Shown here piece by piece: positions 28,938 through 37,898 of a stretch of DNA of 64,000 nt. Every line of letters starts with the position of its first letter. Position 1 is the stretch's first letter. The stretch is from an uncultured Pelagibacteraceae bacterium (GTDB taxonomy: Bacteria; Pseudomonadota; Alphaproteobacteria; Pelagibacterales; Pelagibacteraceae): NCBI GenBank assembly GCA_902611815.1, contig CACMAZ010000001.1, forward strand, positions 35,430 through 99,429, given 5' to 3'. The position numbers and the translations under genes were made by a program. Below the pieces are notes generated by a model. It was not told the origin of the DNA. It did no database searches and was given only the letters and a program-made list of their open reading frames with translations.

Positions 28938-29863
28938 CAAAATTTATTAAATTATTTTTTATTATTAATATTTTTATCTACACAACAGTAAATGCAAAAA
29001 TTTATAAAGTTGGTGAACAAATCACAAACAACCAACTAGAAATGAATAAAAATTTTATTATTGATTTATCCGAAGGTATTTGGACGGTTATAAATCGTGA
29101 AGAGTACAAATGGGGTTATTTTGATTTTACAATTTGGGGTGTAGCAAAAATTGAGAATAAAGAAATAGTAGAATTCTACGAAGTCATTTGGGGAGATATG
29201 GGCTCCAGATTACAAAGTCAAATTGATCCTTTAATTTATTCTGCACAGTTTAAAGACCCATATGATGGTTGTTATGAACGTCCTGAATACTATTTAGTAA
29301 AAGTTTTTCAAATGGGCAGGTCTCATAACTGCATGATTGTAAGACATTGGGATGTAGTAAAACAGATTCACAGTCCTGATGATCCACAATCAAAACATAC
29401 TACAGTTCAATATAGAAAGTTTATAAGAGAGACTGGTATTAATTTCCCAAAAATGGCACTTGGATCTTATCATTCGTATTTTTCAAGACACAATAGGAAT
29501 AATTGGTATCAAGTTGCTTATGTAATTCATCCTAAACTAGTCGATGGACCTAAAAATAAATTTTTTACTGAAGATACTTCTGAATATCACAAATACAACA
29601 TAGAGAAACATCCTAACCATAAAAAAACAATGAAAAAATTCATTTCCATAGCATCCAATTTTCATAAAAAGTTCGAATTAATGCAAAAAGCTCAGAAACA
29701 CCACTTATTAGATTTAAGTAAATATTTAACTGAAGATGTTAAGATTAAATCAATGAATAAAGATATAGTGAAACAATTAAAAGAATTGAACGATTTATAT
29801 AAAAGCGGGGCTTTAAGTGGATATGAATTTGAAAAAGCTAAAAAAAAATTGTTAAACAATTAA
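28919..29863 (+). CDS. Exported protein with C-terminal SHOCT-like module
   Basis: Signal-like N-terminus; C-term IVKQLKELNDLYKSGALSGYEFEKAKKKLLNN. Confidence 0.72.
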   Translation: MVMQNLTKFIKLFFIINIFIYTTVNAKIYKVGEQITNNQLEMNKNFIIDLSEGIWTVINREEYKWGYFDFTIWGVAKIENKEIVEFYEVIWGDMGSRLQSQIDPLIYSAQFKDPYDGCYERPEYYLVKVFQMGRSHNCMIVRHWDVVKQIHSPDDPQSKHTTVQYRKFIRETGINFPKMALGSYHSYFSRHNRNNWYQVAYVIHPKLVDGPKNKFFTEDTSEYHKYNIEKHPNHKKTMKKFISIASNFHKKFELMQKAQKHHLLDLSKYLTEDVKIKSMNKDIVKQLKELNDLYKSGALSGYEFEKAKKKLLNN

Positions 29864-29897
29864 TTGTTTATCTAAAGAACTAATCTTAAAATTATCT

Positions 29898-30884
29898 ATG
29901 AAAATCTTACTTATACGTTCAGAGGGCAATCAAACTCACATAAATGATTTTATGAGCGATCTTTTACTGCATGGTTTAAGACAACTTTATGGATCTGAAG
30001 TAATAGATTATCCAGGTTGTTGGTACATGTACTCTGATGAAATTACGAATAGAAAATACGATATAAATAAAATCTGGGGTAAAGGCTTTACAATCAATAG
30101 TACATTAAAAGGTTATAATTCAATAGATAGAACCGATATACAAAAAAAAATACAAGAAAAATATTTTGATCTTATAATATACGGTTCTATAAGAAGATCA
30201 GATCAGTTTGTTGATGAGGTTATCAAATATAATAACAAAGTAATTTTTATAGATGGAGAAGATGATAATATTATTGATGAAAGATATACTAAATCAGGTT
30301 TGTATTTTAAGAGAGAGTTATTAGATGATAGGAATAATCTAATACCTATAAGTTTTGCAATACCAAAAGAGAAAATATTAAAAAAAATTAATCAAAAACC
30401 AACTAATTTACTAGCACCACTAGTTCCTGGTAGACTTAGTACATACATTTATGATGATGAAAAAACATATTATGACATGTACTCAAATAGTATTTTTGCA
30501 ATTACAAATAAAAAATTAGGCTGGGATTGTCTGAGACATTACGAAATTTTGATGAATGGCTGTATTCCTTTATTTTTTAATATAGAAGATTGCCCAAAAT
30601 TGATACTTAAAACATTACCCAAAGGAAGACTATCAGAAATATATTCCAATTTTCATAATGTTTTGTCACTTTATTTTCCCTTTAAAATATATAAGAAAAA
30701 ATTTTTATCTATTAAAAAGATATTCTCCTATATTCCAAATATATTTAAAAATAATAGCGCGTCTGCATTTTTAAGAGAAAACTCTAATGTATTAGAAATT
30801 AAAAATGAATTACTAAATTACACTCAAGAAAATCTCACAACTGAAATTCTAGCAAAATATGTGCTTAGTAAACAAAAATTGTAA
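29898..30884 (+). CDS. Glycosyltransferase-like protein
   Basis: IFAITNKKLGWDCLRHYEILMNGCIPLFF resembles nucleotide-sugar binding region of exostosin/GT4-like proteins. Confidence 0.5.
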   Translation: MKILLIRSEGNQTHINDFMSDLLLHGLRQLYGSEVIDYPGCWYMYSDEITNRKYDINKIWGKGFTINSTLKGYNSIDRTDIQKKIQEKYFDLIIYGSIRRSDQFVDEVIKYNNKVIFIDGEDDNIIDERYTKSGLYFKRELLDDRNNLIPISFAIPKEKILKKINQKPTNLLAPLVPGRLSTYIYDDEKTYYDMYSNSIFAITNKKLGWDCLRHYEILMNGCIPLFFNIEDCPKLILKTLPKGRLSEIYSNFHNVLSLYFPFKIYKKKFLSIKKIFSYIPNIFKNNSASAFLRENSNVLEIKNELLNYTQENLTTEILAKYVLSKQKL

Positions 30885-30892
30885 TTTCTTAT

Positions 30893-30920
30893 TTGAAACA
30901 AAAAATAAAAGTAGTATAAA
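30893..30920 (+). promoter_or_regulatory. Candidate promoter of tRNA gene
   Basis: TTGAAA - 16 nt - TATAAA ending 16 nt before the tRNA. Confidence 0.5.
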
Positions 30921-30936
30921 TCAGTGTAAATTAAAT

Positions 30937-31013
30937 GGCGGGGTAGCTCAGTTGGTTAGAGCGCGGGACTCATAAGCCCGAGGTCAGTGGTTCGATCCCA
31001 CTTCCCGCTACCA
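30937..31013 (+). tRNA. tRNA-Met (anticodon CAT); tRNA-Ile2(CAT) not formally excluded
   Basis: Cloverleaf GGCGGGG/TCCCGCT acceptor, GCTC/GAGC D stem, CTCATAA loop, AGTGG/CCACT T stem with TTCGATC, encoded CCA. Confidence 0.93.
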
Positions 31014-31015
31014 AA

Positions 31016-31462
31016 TCAGTGACAGGCAATATTATATTTTTTTAATCTCCAATAATTGTATGGCCAAGGTGTTAGAAAACCCACTGTTAACATTATTGGT
31101 ATTACCCACCAGGTTAGTATTGCTCCACCAGTAAGTAAATAATCAGTTAAATTCATTGCAACTTCCATACTAATCATAGAAATAAAGCTCATCCCCAATG
31201 CTGTTTTTAAAGCATTGGAAAATTTAAAATTTTGTCTTAATAAAATTATAGTCTCTAAAATAATACTTGTTATCAAACCATTAATGATTGCAAGTGTCAT
31301 AATACTCAGGACAGGAAATGGTATTTTTGTAATTTGAAAAAATAATATTGTTCCAAAGTCACCAATTGCACATCCAAGCAAACACCATGCAGTATTTTTT
31401 GCACTTCTATTCCAAGTGTGTTTGCATGCCCAATGGAAACTCGATACTGATGATTTTTGCAT
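31016..31462 (-). CDS. DUF4396-type membrane protein
   Basis: FHWACKHTWNRSAKNTAWCLLGCAIGDF; MEVAMNLTDY; several TM helices. Confidence 0.7.
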   Translation of the reverse strand: MQKSSVSSFHWACKHTWNRSAKNTAWCLLGCAIGDFGTILFFQITKIPFPVLSIMTLAIINGLITSIILETIILLRQNFKFSNALKTALGMSFISMISMEVAMNLTDYLLTGGAILTWWVIPIMLTVGFLTPWPYNYWRLKKYNIACH

Positions 31463-31465
31463 TAA

Positions 31466-31969
31466 TTATTTTATATCAACTTTAGCAATCATGCCAATTT
31501 GATAATGACCTGGAACATTACATGCAATTTCAATGTTCATTGCATTTTCAAACTTCCAAACAATGTCACCTTTTTCATTCGGCTCAAGTAACACACTATT
31601 ACTATGTGAATGACCCATTGACTTGTCCATTTTTGCCATTTTTTTCATTTTTTCTTTGTCAATTGAATCAGCTAGTAAAATTTCGTTTTCAACCATTTTT
31701 TCCATTTCCGGCTGATGTTTTTTATGCATCATTGCATTAGCTATGTTAAATTCATGAACTAATTCTCCAGCATTAACGACTTCAAATTTAATCGTTTCAC
31801 CAGATTTTATGTTAAATTTACTTGGCTCATAATAATTATCATACATTATAACTTTAATTGTACGGTTAACTTCTTCAGACTTACCTAAGGAACCAATCAT
31901 CATATTTTTATCAGCATATGAATTATATGAAATTAATGTGAATACAATTGTTAAAAATAATCTCAACAT
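31466..31969 (-). CDS. Cupredoxin-domain copper-binding protein
   Basis: Signal peptide; IKFEVVNAGELVHEFNI and CNVPGHYQIGM copper-ligand motif. Confidence 0.85.
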   Translation of the reverse strand: MLRLFLTIVFTLISYNSYADKNMMIGSLGKSEEVNRTIKVIMYDNYYEPSKFNIKSGETIKFEVVNAGELVHEFNIANAMMHKKHQPEMEKMVENEILLADSIDKEKMKKMAKMDKSMGHSHSNSVLLEPNEKGDIVWKFENAMNIEIACNVPGHYQIGMIAKVDIK

Positions 31970-32053
31970 ATCCTTAATTTAACGAAATAATGACTGTTTA
32001 AAAGGAGTTTTTTTGACACATTGCAATTTCTCGAAATTTAAAGATTTTAAAGA

Positions 32054-32452
32054 ATGTTTAAAAAATTCATATTATTATTTATTATTCATCTTTTTATTGT
32101 AAATCCTTCAATCTCAATGGAGAAAGAAACTACTTTTAACAAAAAATTGTTTGATAAAGCTCAAGCAGAAGGAAAAGTTGTAATAGTAAGTTCTTGGATA
32201 AAATATTGCTCTTCATGCGCTAGCCAGATGAAAGTTTTAAATAAAGCCAAAAATGACGGAAAACTAGTTGATATTAAATTTGATAATATTGAATATTTTT
32301 CATTTGATGTGACTAACAAAGAAATTGCAAACTTATTTGATGTCAAATTTCAAACGACACTATTAATTTTTAAAGATAATAAAGAGATTTATAGAAGTCT
32401 AGGTGAAACGACTGAAAATTTAATTTATGAAGCCTTGAAAAAAGTAATTTAA
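32054..32452 (+). CDS. Exported thioredoxin-fold protein
   Basis: Signal peptide; WIKYCSSCASQM CxxC motif; FQTTLLIFKDNKEI. Confidence 0.75.
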   Translation: MFKKFILLFIIHLFIVNPSISMEKETTFNKKLFDKAQAEGKVVIVSSWIKYCSSCASQMKVLNKAKNDGKLVDIKFDNIEYFSFDVTNKEIANLFDVKFQTTLLIFKDNKEIYRSLGETTENLIYEALKKVI

Positions 32453-32453
32453 A

Positions 32454-32978
32454 TTATATTAATTTTTTAAAGTCTTTAAAATTTAAATTATTTTTGTCTT
32501 TTTTTGAAATAATCAATTTTTTGATTGGCCATTTTATCTTAAGATCTTTATCATTCCATATTATTCCAATTTCGGATTTTGCATGCCTATATTTTGAACA
32601 CTTGTAGTGCAGAATAGTATTATCTGTTAAAGTGTAAAAACCATGAGCAAAACCAGCTGGTATTAACAATGATTTGTTTTCTTTTTCAGATAAAACGATT
32701 GAAAAATATTTACCAAAAGTTTTAGAATTTTTTCTACAATCAACACACACATCAAACACTTTTCCACATAGAACAGTAATTAATTTTGCCTGAGGATTTG
32801 ATTGTTGCAGATGAAGTCCCCTTAAGACATTTTTTTTAGAATAAGACATAACATCAAAAGGAAATGTCATCTTGAAATGTTTTTGAATATAGAGTTCTCT
32901 AAAGTAACCTCTATTATCTTTAAAAGATTTTTTATCATAAATTAAAAGCCCTTTAAAATTAGTTTTTATTATTCTCAT
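32454..32978 (-). CDS. rfbC: dTDP-4-dehydrorhamnose 3,5-epimerase family
   Basis: DNRGYFRELY, VLRGLHLQQSNPQAKLITVLCGKVFDV, IPAGFAHGFYTL. Confidence 0.87.
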   Translation of the reverse strand: MRIIKTNFKGLLIYDKKSFKDNRGYFRELYIQKHFKMTFPFDVMSYSKKNVLRGLHLQQSNPQAKLITVLCGKVFDVCVDCRKNSKTFGKYFSIVLSEKENKSLLIPAGFAHGFYTLTDNTILHYKCSKYRHAKSEIGIIWNDKDLKIKWPIKKLIISKKDKNNLNFKDFKKLI

Positions 32979-34171
32979 TTTTTTATAAATCTCTTAAATG
33001 TTGCACAAATATAATCTAAATCTTTTTTGTTCATACCTTGGTGACATCCCAATAAAATTCCATTTTTCATAACATCGTTAGCTACTTCATCACATTTAGG
33101 ATGCTTTTTATAAAATCTTTTATACATAACAGGTTGTCTTAAAATGTTACCTGTAAATATTGTTCTAGTTTGAATATTATTTTTTTCAAAAAAGATCTGC
33201 ATTTTTTTTCTATTAAATTTTTTATTTTTTTTTATTACTAAAGGAAAAGCTAACCAAGGTGTCTTTACTCCGGGGTTTTGTTCTGGCAATTTAAAGTAGT
33301 TTATATAATTTTTAAAAAATTTTTTTAAATAGTCAAAATTTTTATTTCTGGTCAAAATATTTTTTTTTAACTTTTTAATTTGCTCTAAAGCAAAAGCAGC
33401 TGAAATTTCTGAAGGTAAAAAATTATAACCTAGATCAGAAAAAATATACTTAGCGTCATAATCAATTCCAGAAACTTTTACGTTAAATCTTTTAGTTGCA
33501 TTTTCTGACTCATTAAAAACAGCAGATGATCTTCCCCAACCCCTAAGAAGTTTTGCTCTTTCGTATAATCTATAGTCATTAAAACAAACTATTCCACCCG
33601 TTCCAGCACCATTGATAATATGTGACGCATAAAAACTATTTGTGGTAATATCTGAATAACGACCTAAATTTTTTTTGTTTACGGTGTAACCAATTGTATC
33701 TGCAGAATCTTCGATGATTTTAAGATTATATTTTTTTGCAATTTTATGAATTTTTTTCCAGTCTGCTATGTTTCCTAATAAATTAGGTATCATCAAAGCA
33801 ACTGTTTTTTTATTTATACATTTTTCAATTTGATTAGTGTTTGTTAAAAATTTATTTTCCTCTGCACCAACAAAATGAGGGACTAGTCCTAATTGATATA
33901 TAGGGGCGACAGTCGTTGAAAATGTTAAATTTGGTGTAATTATTTCAGAACCTTTTTTAAACTTAAATGATGAAAGAGCTAATAAATTTGCAGACGATCC
34001 TGAATTAACCATTAATCCATATTTTTTTCCAAAAATTTGAGATATTTTTTTTTCTAAAGTTTTTACTTTTTTTCCATCAATAAGTGATAAACTGTCATTT
34101 TTTAATACATTAAGGACTGCGTTTATCTCTTTTTTATCATATACGGCTCGTCCATAATAAATTTTTTTCAT
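32975..34171 (-). CDS. DegT/DnrJ/EryC1/StrS-family enzyme, probable PLP-dependent sugar 3-dehydrase (RfbH/ColD-like)
   Basis: DegT-family pattern; NSFYASHIINGAGTGG has His at the usual PLP-Lys position. Confidence 0.7.
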   Translation of the reverse strand: MKKIYYGRAVYDKKEINAVLNVLKNDSLSLIDGKKVKTLEKKISQIFGKKYGLMVNSGSSANLLALSSFKFKKGSEIITPNLTFSTTVAPIYQLGLVPHFVGAEENKFLTNTNQIEKCINKKTVALMIPNLLGNIADWKKIHKIAKKYNLKIIEDSADTIGYTVNKKNLGRYSDITTNSFYASHIINGAGTGGIVCFNDYRLYERAKLLRGWGRSSAVFNESENATKRFNVKVSGIDYDAKYIFSDLGYNFLPSEISAAFALEQIKKLKKNILTRNKNFDYLKKFFKNYINYFKLPEQNPGVKTPWLAFPLVIKKNKKFNRKKMQIFFEKNNIQTRTIFTGNILRQPVMYKRFYKKHPKCDEVANDVMKNGILLGCHQGMNKKDLDYICATFKRFIKK

Positions 34172-34210
34172 TATTTGTATTTAACTTTTATTAAAAAAAA
34201 CACAATAAGT

Positions 34211-35062
34211 TTATTCACTTATTATTCTGATTATATCTTTGATATTGCTGTTCTTAGGTTTCCAACCTTTAAGAGTTTTAAATTTATAAATCTTTTCTTT
34301 AATTATTTTATTTGATAACCATTTTACTTTTATTTTTTTCTTAGAATATTTTTCTATTTTTTTAATAATGTCATAAATTCTAAAATTATTTTTATTTTTT
34401 AATATGTAAGTATCTGATTTATAATTTTTTTTTAATATTAATTTTATAGCGTTAATAATATCTTTTACATTGAGTAAATTTATATACAAATTTTTCGATA
34501 TAACTTTTGTAACAAGATTTCTTTTATAATTTGTTTTTAACAGATTTACTAATTTTTTTCTTTTATCTCTTAATCCAAAAGTGTCAGAAATAACTAAATT
34601 TAAAAATTTAATGTTTTTATTTTCTTTTTTATAAAAACTGATTATTTTCCCAAAGCTAGCTTTGTAAGCTGAATATAAGTTATAATAATTATCCTTTTTT
34701 CCATCATAATTTTCCCAAACTGTTGAGAAATTGATAAATTTTTTTACTCTCATTATCTTTAAATTTTCAAGAATAATGTTACCAAATAAGATATTTGACT
34801 TAGATAGTTTTTCTATATCTTCAAAATTATGATTTTTAACGTAGTGCGTAGCACAGTGGATGACTGTATCAATTTTTAGTTTTTTAAATTTATGACTTAA
34901 ATTTTTATAACTGTTGAAATGAATTTTAATAATATTTTTGTTGTTTGAATTTATCTTATATTTTTTCCTTACAGTTATATAGACTTTATTATAAATAGAT
35001 AAATTTTTAAGAAGCTCAGAACCAATAAAACCAGTAGATCCAGTTAAAAGTATATTTTTCAC
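34211..35062 (-). CDS. NAD-dependent sugar epimerase/dehydratase/reductase (extended SDR)
   Basis: GSTGFIGSELLKNL; YSAYKASFGKI. Confidence 0.75.
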   Translation of the reverse strand: MKNILLTGSTGFIGSELLKNLSIYNKVYITVRKKYKINSNNKNIIKIHFNSYKNLSHKFKKLKIDTVIHCATHYVKNHNFEDIEKLSKSNILFGNIILENLKIMRVKKFINFSTVWENYDGKKDNYYNLYSAYKASFGKIISFYKKENKNIKFLNLVISDTFGLRDKRKKLVNLLKTNYKRNLVTKVISKNLYINLLNVKDIINAIKLILKKNYKSDTYILKNKNNFRIYDIIKKIEKYSKKKIKVKWLSNKIIKEKIYKFKTLKGWKPKNSNIKDIIRIISE

Positions 35063-35937
35063 TTTTTAGTTATAATTAAATTTTTTAAATACTCAGAGTA
35101 TTCACATTTACCGTAAAATTTTATCTGATTATTTAATTCTCTTACATTAATCCAGCCATTGGAAAGAGCTATTTCCTCAATACATGCAACCTTTAAACCT
35201 TGTCTTTTTTCAATCGCAGAGACAAAAGCACTTGTTTTGTAAAAATCATCTATTGAACCCGTGTCCAACCAAGCACCCCCTCTACCTAGCAAACTTGCTT
35301 TCAAATTACCTTTTTTTTTATATTTGTTTATTAAATCAACTATTTCCAATTCTCCTCTTTTTGAAGGTTTTAATAACTTTGAGTACTTGCAAACTAAATT
35401 ATCAAAAAAATATAGCCCAGTAATTGCTAAATCTGAAATAAATTTTTTTGGCTTCTCTTTAATATAAGTAACTTTATATTTATTATTTATTTTTGCTACA
35501 CCGTATTGGTCTGGTTTTTTTACTTTATGCAATATAATTTTTGCACCTTTCTTTAATTTTTTATAATTTAACAATTGTTTTGTTAAATTTTGTCCATAAA
35601 AAAAATTGTCTCCAAGTATCAATGCAACATTGTCAGATCCGATAAATTTTTCTCCTATTATGAACGCATCAGGTAAACCCCTAGGTTCACTTTGCTCAGC
35701 ATATGTAATTTTGATACCAAGATTTTTCCCATTAGGTATAATCTTTTTATATTGAGAAAGTTCTCCTTTATTTACAATTATCAAAATATCTTTTATTTTT
35801 GATAACATTAAAATTGAAAGAGGATAAAAAATTAAAGGCTTATCGAATATTGGCAATAGCTGTTTATTAATTGCCTTTGTTAAAGGACTCATTCTCGTCC
35901 CTTTACCTCCAGCTAAAATAATTCCTTTTTTAATCAA
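35059..35937 (-). CDS. rfbA: Glucose-1-phosphate thymidylyltransferase
   Basis: KGIILAGGKGTRMSPLTKAINKQLLPIFDKPLIFYPLS. Confidence 0.92.
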   Translation of the reverse strand: MIKKGIILAGGKGTRMSPLTKAINKQLLPIFDKPLIFYPLSILMLSKIKDILIIVNKGELSQYKKIIPNGKNLGIKITYAEQSEPRGLPDAFIIGEKFIGSDNVALILGDNFFYGQNLTKQLLNYKKLKKGAKIILHKVKKPDQYGVAKINNKYKVTYIKEKPKKFISDLAITGLYFFDNLVCKYSKLLKPSKRGELEIVDLINKYKKKGNLKASLLGRGGAWLDTGSIDDFYKTSAFVSAIEKRQGLKVACIEEIALSNGWINVRELNNQIKFYGKCEYSEYLKNLIITKK

Positions 35938-36951
35938 TTATGATCCTAATCTTTTTGTAATATCTTTTTTTTTAAAGTTTTTAAAATATTTTTGATTGTT
36001 ATAATACCATAAAAAGGTTTTATTTAGTCCATCAAAGATCTTTGTATTAGGGTTCCATTTAAGTTTTGATTTTATTTTATTACTGTTTAATGCATACCTT
36101 AGATCATGGCCAGGTCTATCTTTTACAAATCTTATTTTTACTTTTTTGCCTATTACAATATGTTTTTTTGCGATATCTAATAAATATTTTGTTATTTGAA
36201 GATTGTTTAAATTTTTATTTGAACCGATATTATAAAACTCTCCTATTTTTCCTCTTAAAAAAACTTTTAAAAGTCCCTCACAATGGTCCATGACATATAT
36301 CCACTCTCTTGAATTTTTTCCGTTACCATAAATAGGCAATTCTCGATTGTTAATGATGTTATATATTATTTTAGGAATTAATTTTTCAGGATGTTGGCAT
36401 GGTCCATAATTATTAGAGCAGTTAGTAATAATTGCTGGAATTCTAAATGTTCTAACATAAGCAGACACAAGATGATCTGACGAGGCTTTACTTGCTGCAT
36501 AGGGAGAGCTAGGTTTATACTTAAAGTTTTCATTAGATCTACCAATTAAAACATCCCCGAAAACCTCATCAGTTGAAATGTGAATTAACTTTGTATTTGA
36601 ATAAGATTTATAAAATCTTCTAAAAGACTCTAATAAGTTAAATGTTCCTACTATGTTACTTTTGATAAAATTTGCTGGATTATCTATAGACCTATCTACA
36701 TGCGTTTCTGCTGCTAAATTAAATACACCAATTGGCTTATATCTTTTTAAAATTTTTGTTAGTTTTTTATTGTTGATATCTAACCTTATAAATTTATAGT
36801 TTTTATTATTATCGTATTCTTTTACGTTATACTTATTTGATGAATATGAAACTTTATCTACATTGACCACATAATAATTTTTTTTCAGTAATAATTTAAT
36901 TAAGTTACTTCCTATAAATCCTAAGCCACCAGTTACTATTACTTTTTTCAT
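35938..36951 (-). CDS. rfbB: dTDP-glucose 4,6-dehydratase
   Basis: GGLGFIGSNLIKLL; STDEVFGD; SPYAASKASSDHLV; NNYGPCQHPEKLIP. Confidence 0.92.
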   Translation of the reverse strand: MKKVIVTGGLGFIGSNLIKLLLKKNYYVVNVDKVSYSSNKYNVKEYDNNKNYKFIRLDINNKKLTKILKRYKPIGVFNLAAETHVDRSIDNPANFIKSNIVGTFNLLESFRRFYKSYSNTKLIHISTDEVFGDVLIGRSNENFKYKPSSPYAASKASSDHLVSAYVRTFRIPAIITNCSNNYGPCQHPEKLIPKIIYNIINNRELPIYGNGKNSREWIYVMDHCEGLLKVFLRGKIGEFYNIGSNKNLNNLQITKYLLDIAKKHIVIGKKVKIRFVKDRPGHDLRYALNSNKIKSKLKWNPNTKIFDGLNKTFLWYYNNQKYFKNFKKKDITKRLGS

Positions 36952-37019
36952 AATTTTGTTTTTTACATTAGATGAAACTGTTAGTATACCTTTTATAATA
37001 TCTTATTAATCAATTATGT

Positions 37020-37898
37020 ATGTCAATATCTAGGCAGAATTTAACAGTAGTTATCGTCACTCTTAAAAGTCAACATATAATAGATCAATGTATACAGTCT
37101 ATCGACAGTGATATTTCTATATTAATTGTCGAAAATTCAAACAACGAGGATTTTAAATCTTATGTAGAAAATAAATACAAAAATGTTTCATGTATATTGT
37201 CTAAAGATAATATTGGTATGGGAGCAGGAAATAATTTAGGAATAAATAATGCTAAGTCTGATTTTGTTCTGATTTTGAATCCAGACGTGATATTATCCAA
37301 AGACGCTATTGAAAAATTAATTAATGCAAGTAATGGCCTATCTAACTTTGCAATAATGTCGCCAATTTCTCAAGATATTGATTATCCAAACTACTTTATT
37401 AATAATAAAAAAAATTTAGATAACAAAAATATTTTTGAGGTTGAAAGTTTAGACGGTTATTGCATGTTAATTAACAAAAAAAGAATAAATTCAATTTTTA
37501 AAGACGAAAAAATTTTTGATGAAAATTTTTTTATGTATTTGGAAAATAACGATTTATGCAAAAGAATGAAAGATTACAATGAAAAAATTTTTGTTTTACC
37601 AACTTGTACTATAAAACACTTTGGCGCTAAGGCTGTATCAGAAAATTTTGTAAAAGAGGTTGAATTATCAAGAAATTGGCATTGGACATGGTCAAAATTT
37701 TACTTTTCGAAAAAACATAAAGGTTATTTTTATGCACTTTTAGAGGGTTTGCCTAAATTTGCTACATCAATGGCAAAGTGTTTATTTTATTACTTTATCT
37801 TTAAAAAATATAAATCAAAAATTTATTATAATAGAGCCCATGGTTTTTTTAATGCTATGCTTGGAAAATCTTCATGGTATAGACCAAAATTAGATTGA
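37020..37898 (+). CDS. Family 2 glycosyltransferase
   Basis: VVIVTLKS; DNIGMGAGNNLGI; NPDVIL. Confidence 0.82.
   Translation: MSISRQNLTVVIVTLKSQHIIDQCIQSIDSDISILIVENSNNEDFKSYVENKYKNVSCILSKDNIGMGAGNNLGINNAKSDFVLILNPDVILSKDAIEKLINASNGLSNFAIMSPISQDIDYPNYFINNKKNLDNKNIFEVESLDGYCMLINKKRINSIFKDEKIFDENFFMYLENNDLCKRMKDYNEKIFVLPTCTIKHFGAKAVSENFVKEVELSRNWHWTWSKFYFSKKHKGYFYALLEGLPKFATSMAKCLFYYFIFKKYKSKIYYNRAHGFFNAMLGKSSWYRPKLD

Noticed and set aside
29853-29870. 18-bp perfect palindrome TAAACAATTAATTGTTTA spanning a stop codon
   Set aside because: AT-only-like palindrome with no useful loop and no U-run; expected by chance in AT-rich DNA.
32454-36951. Standard dTDP-L-rhamnose (rfbBDAC) operon
   Set aside because: rfbA, rfbB and rfbC are present, but a His-type DegT enzyme is included and the SDR at 34211 is not clearly RmlD, so a different deoxysugar is likelier.
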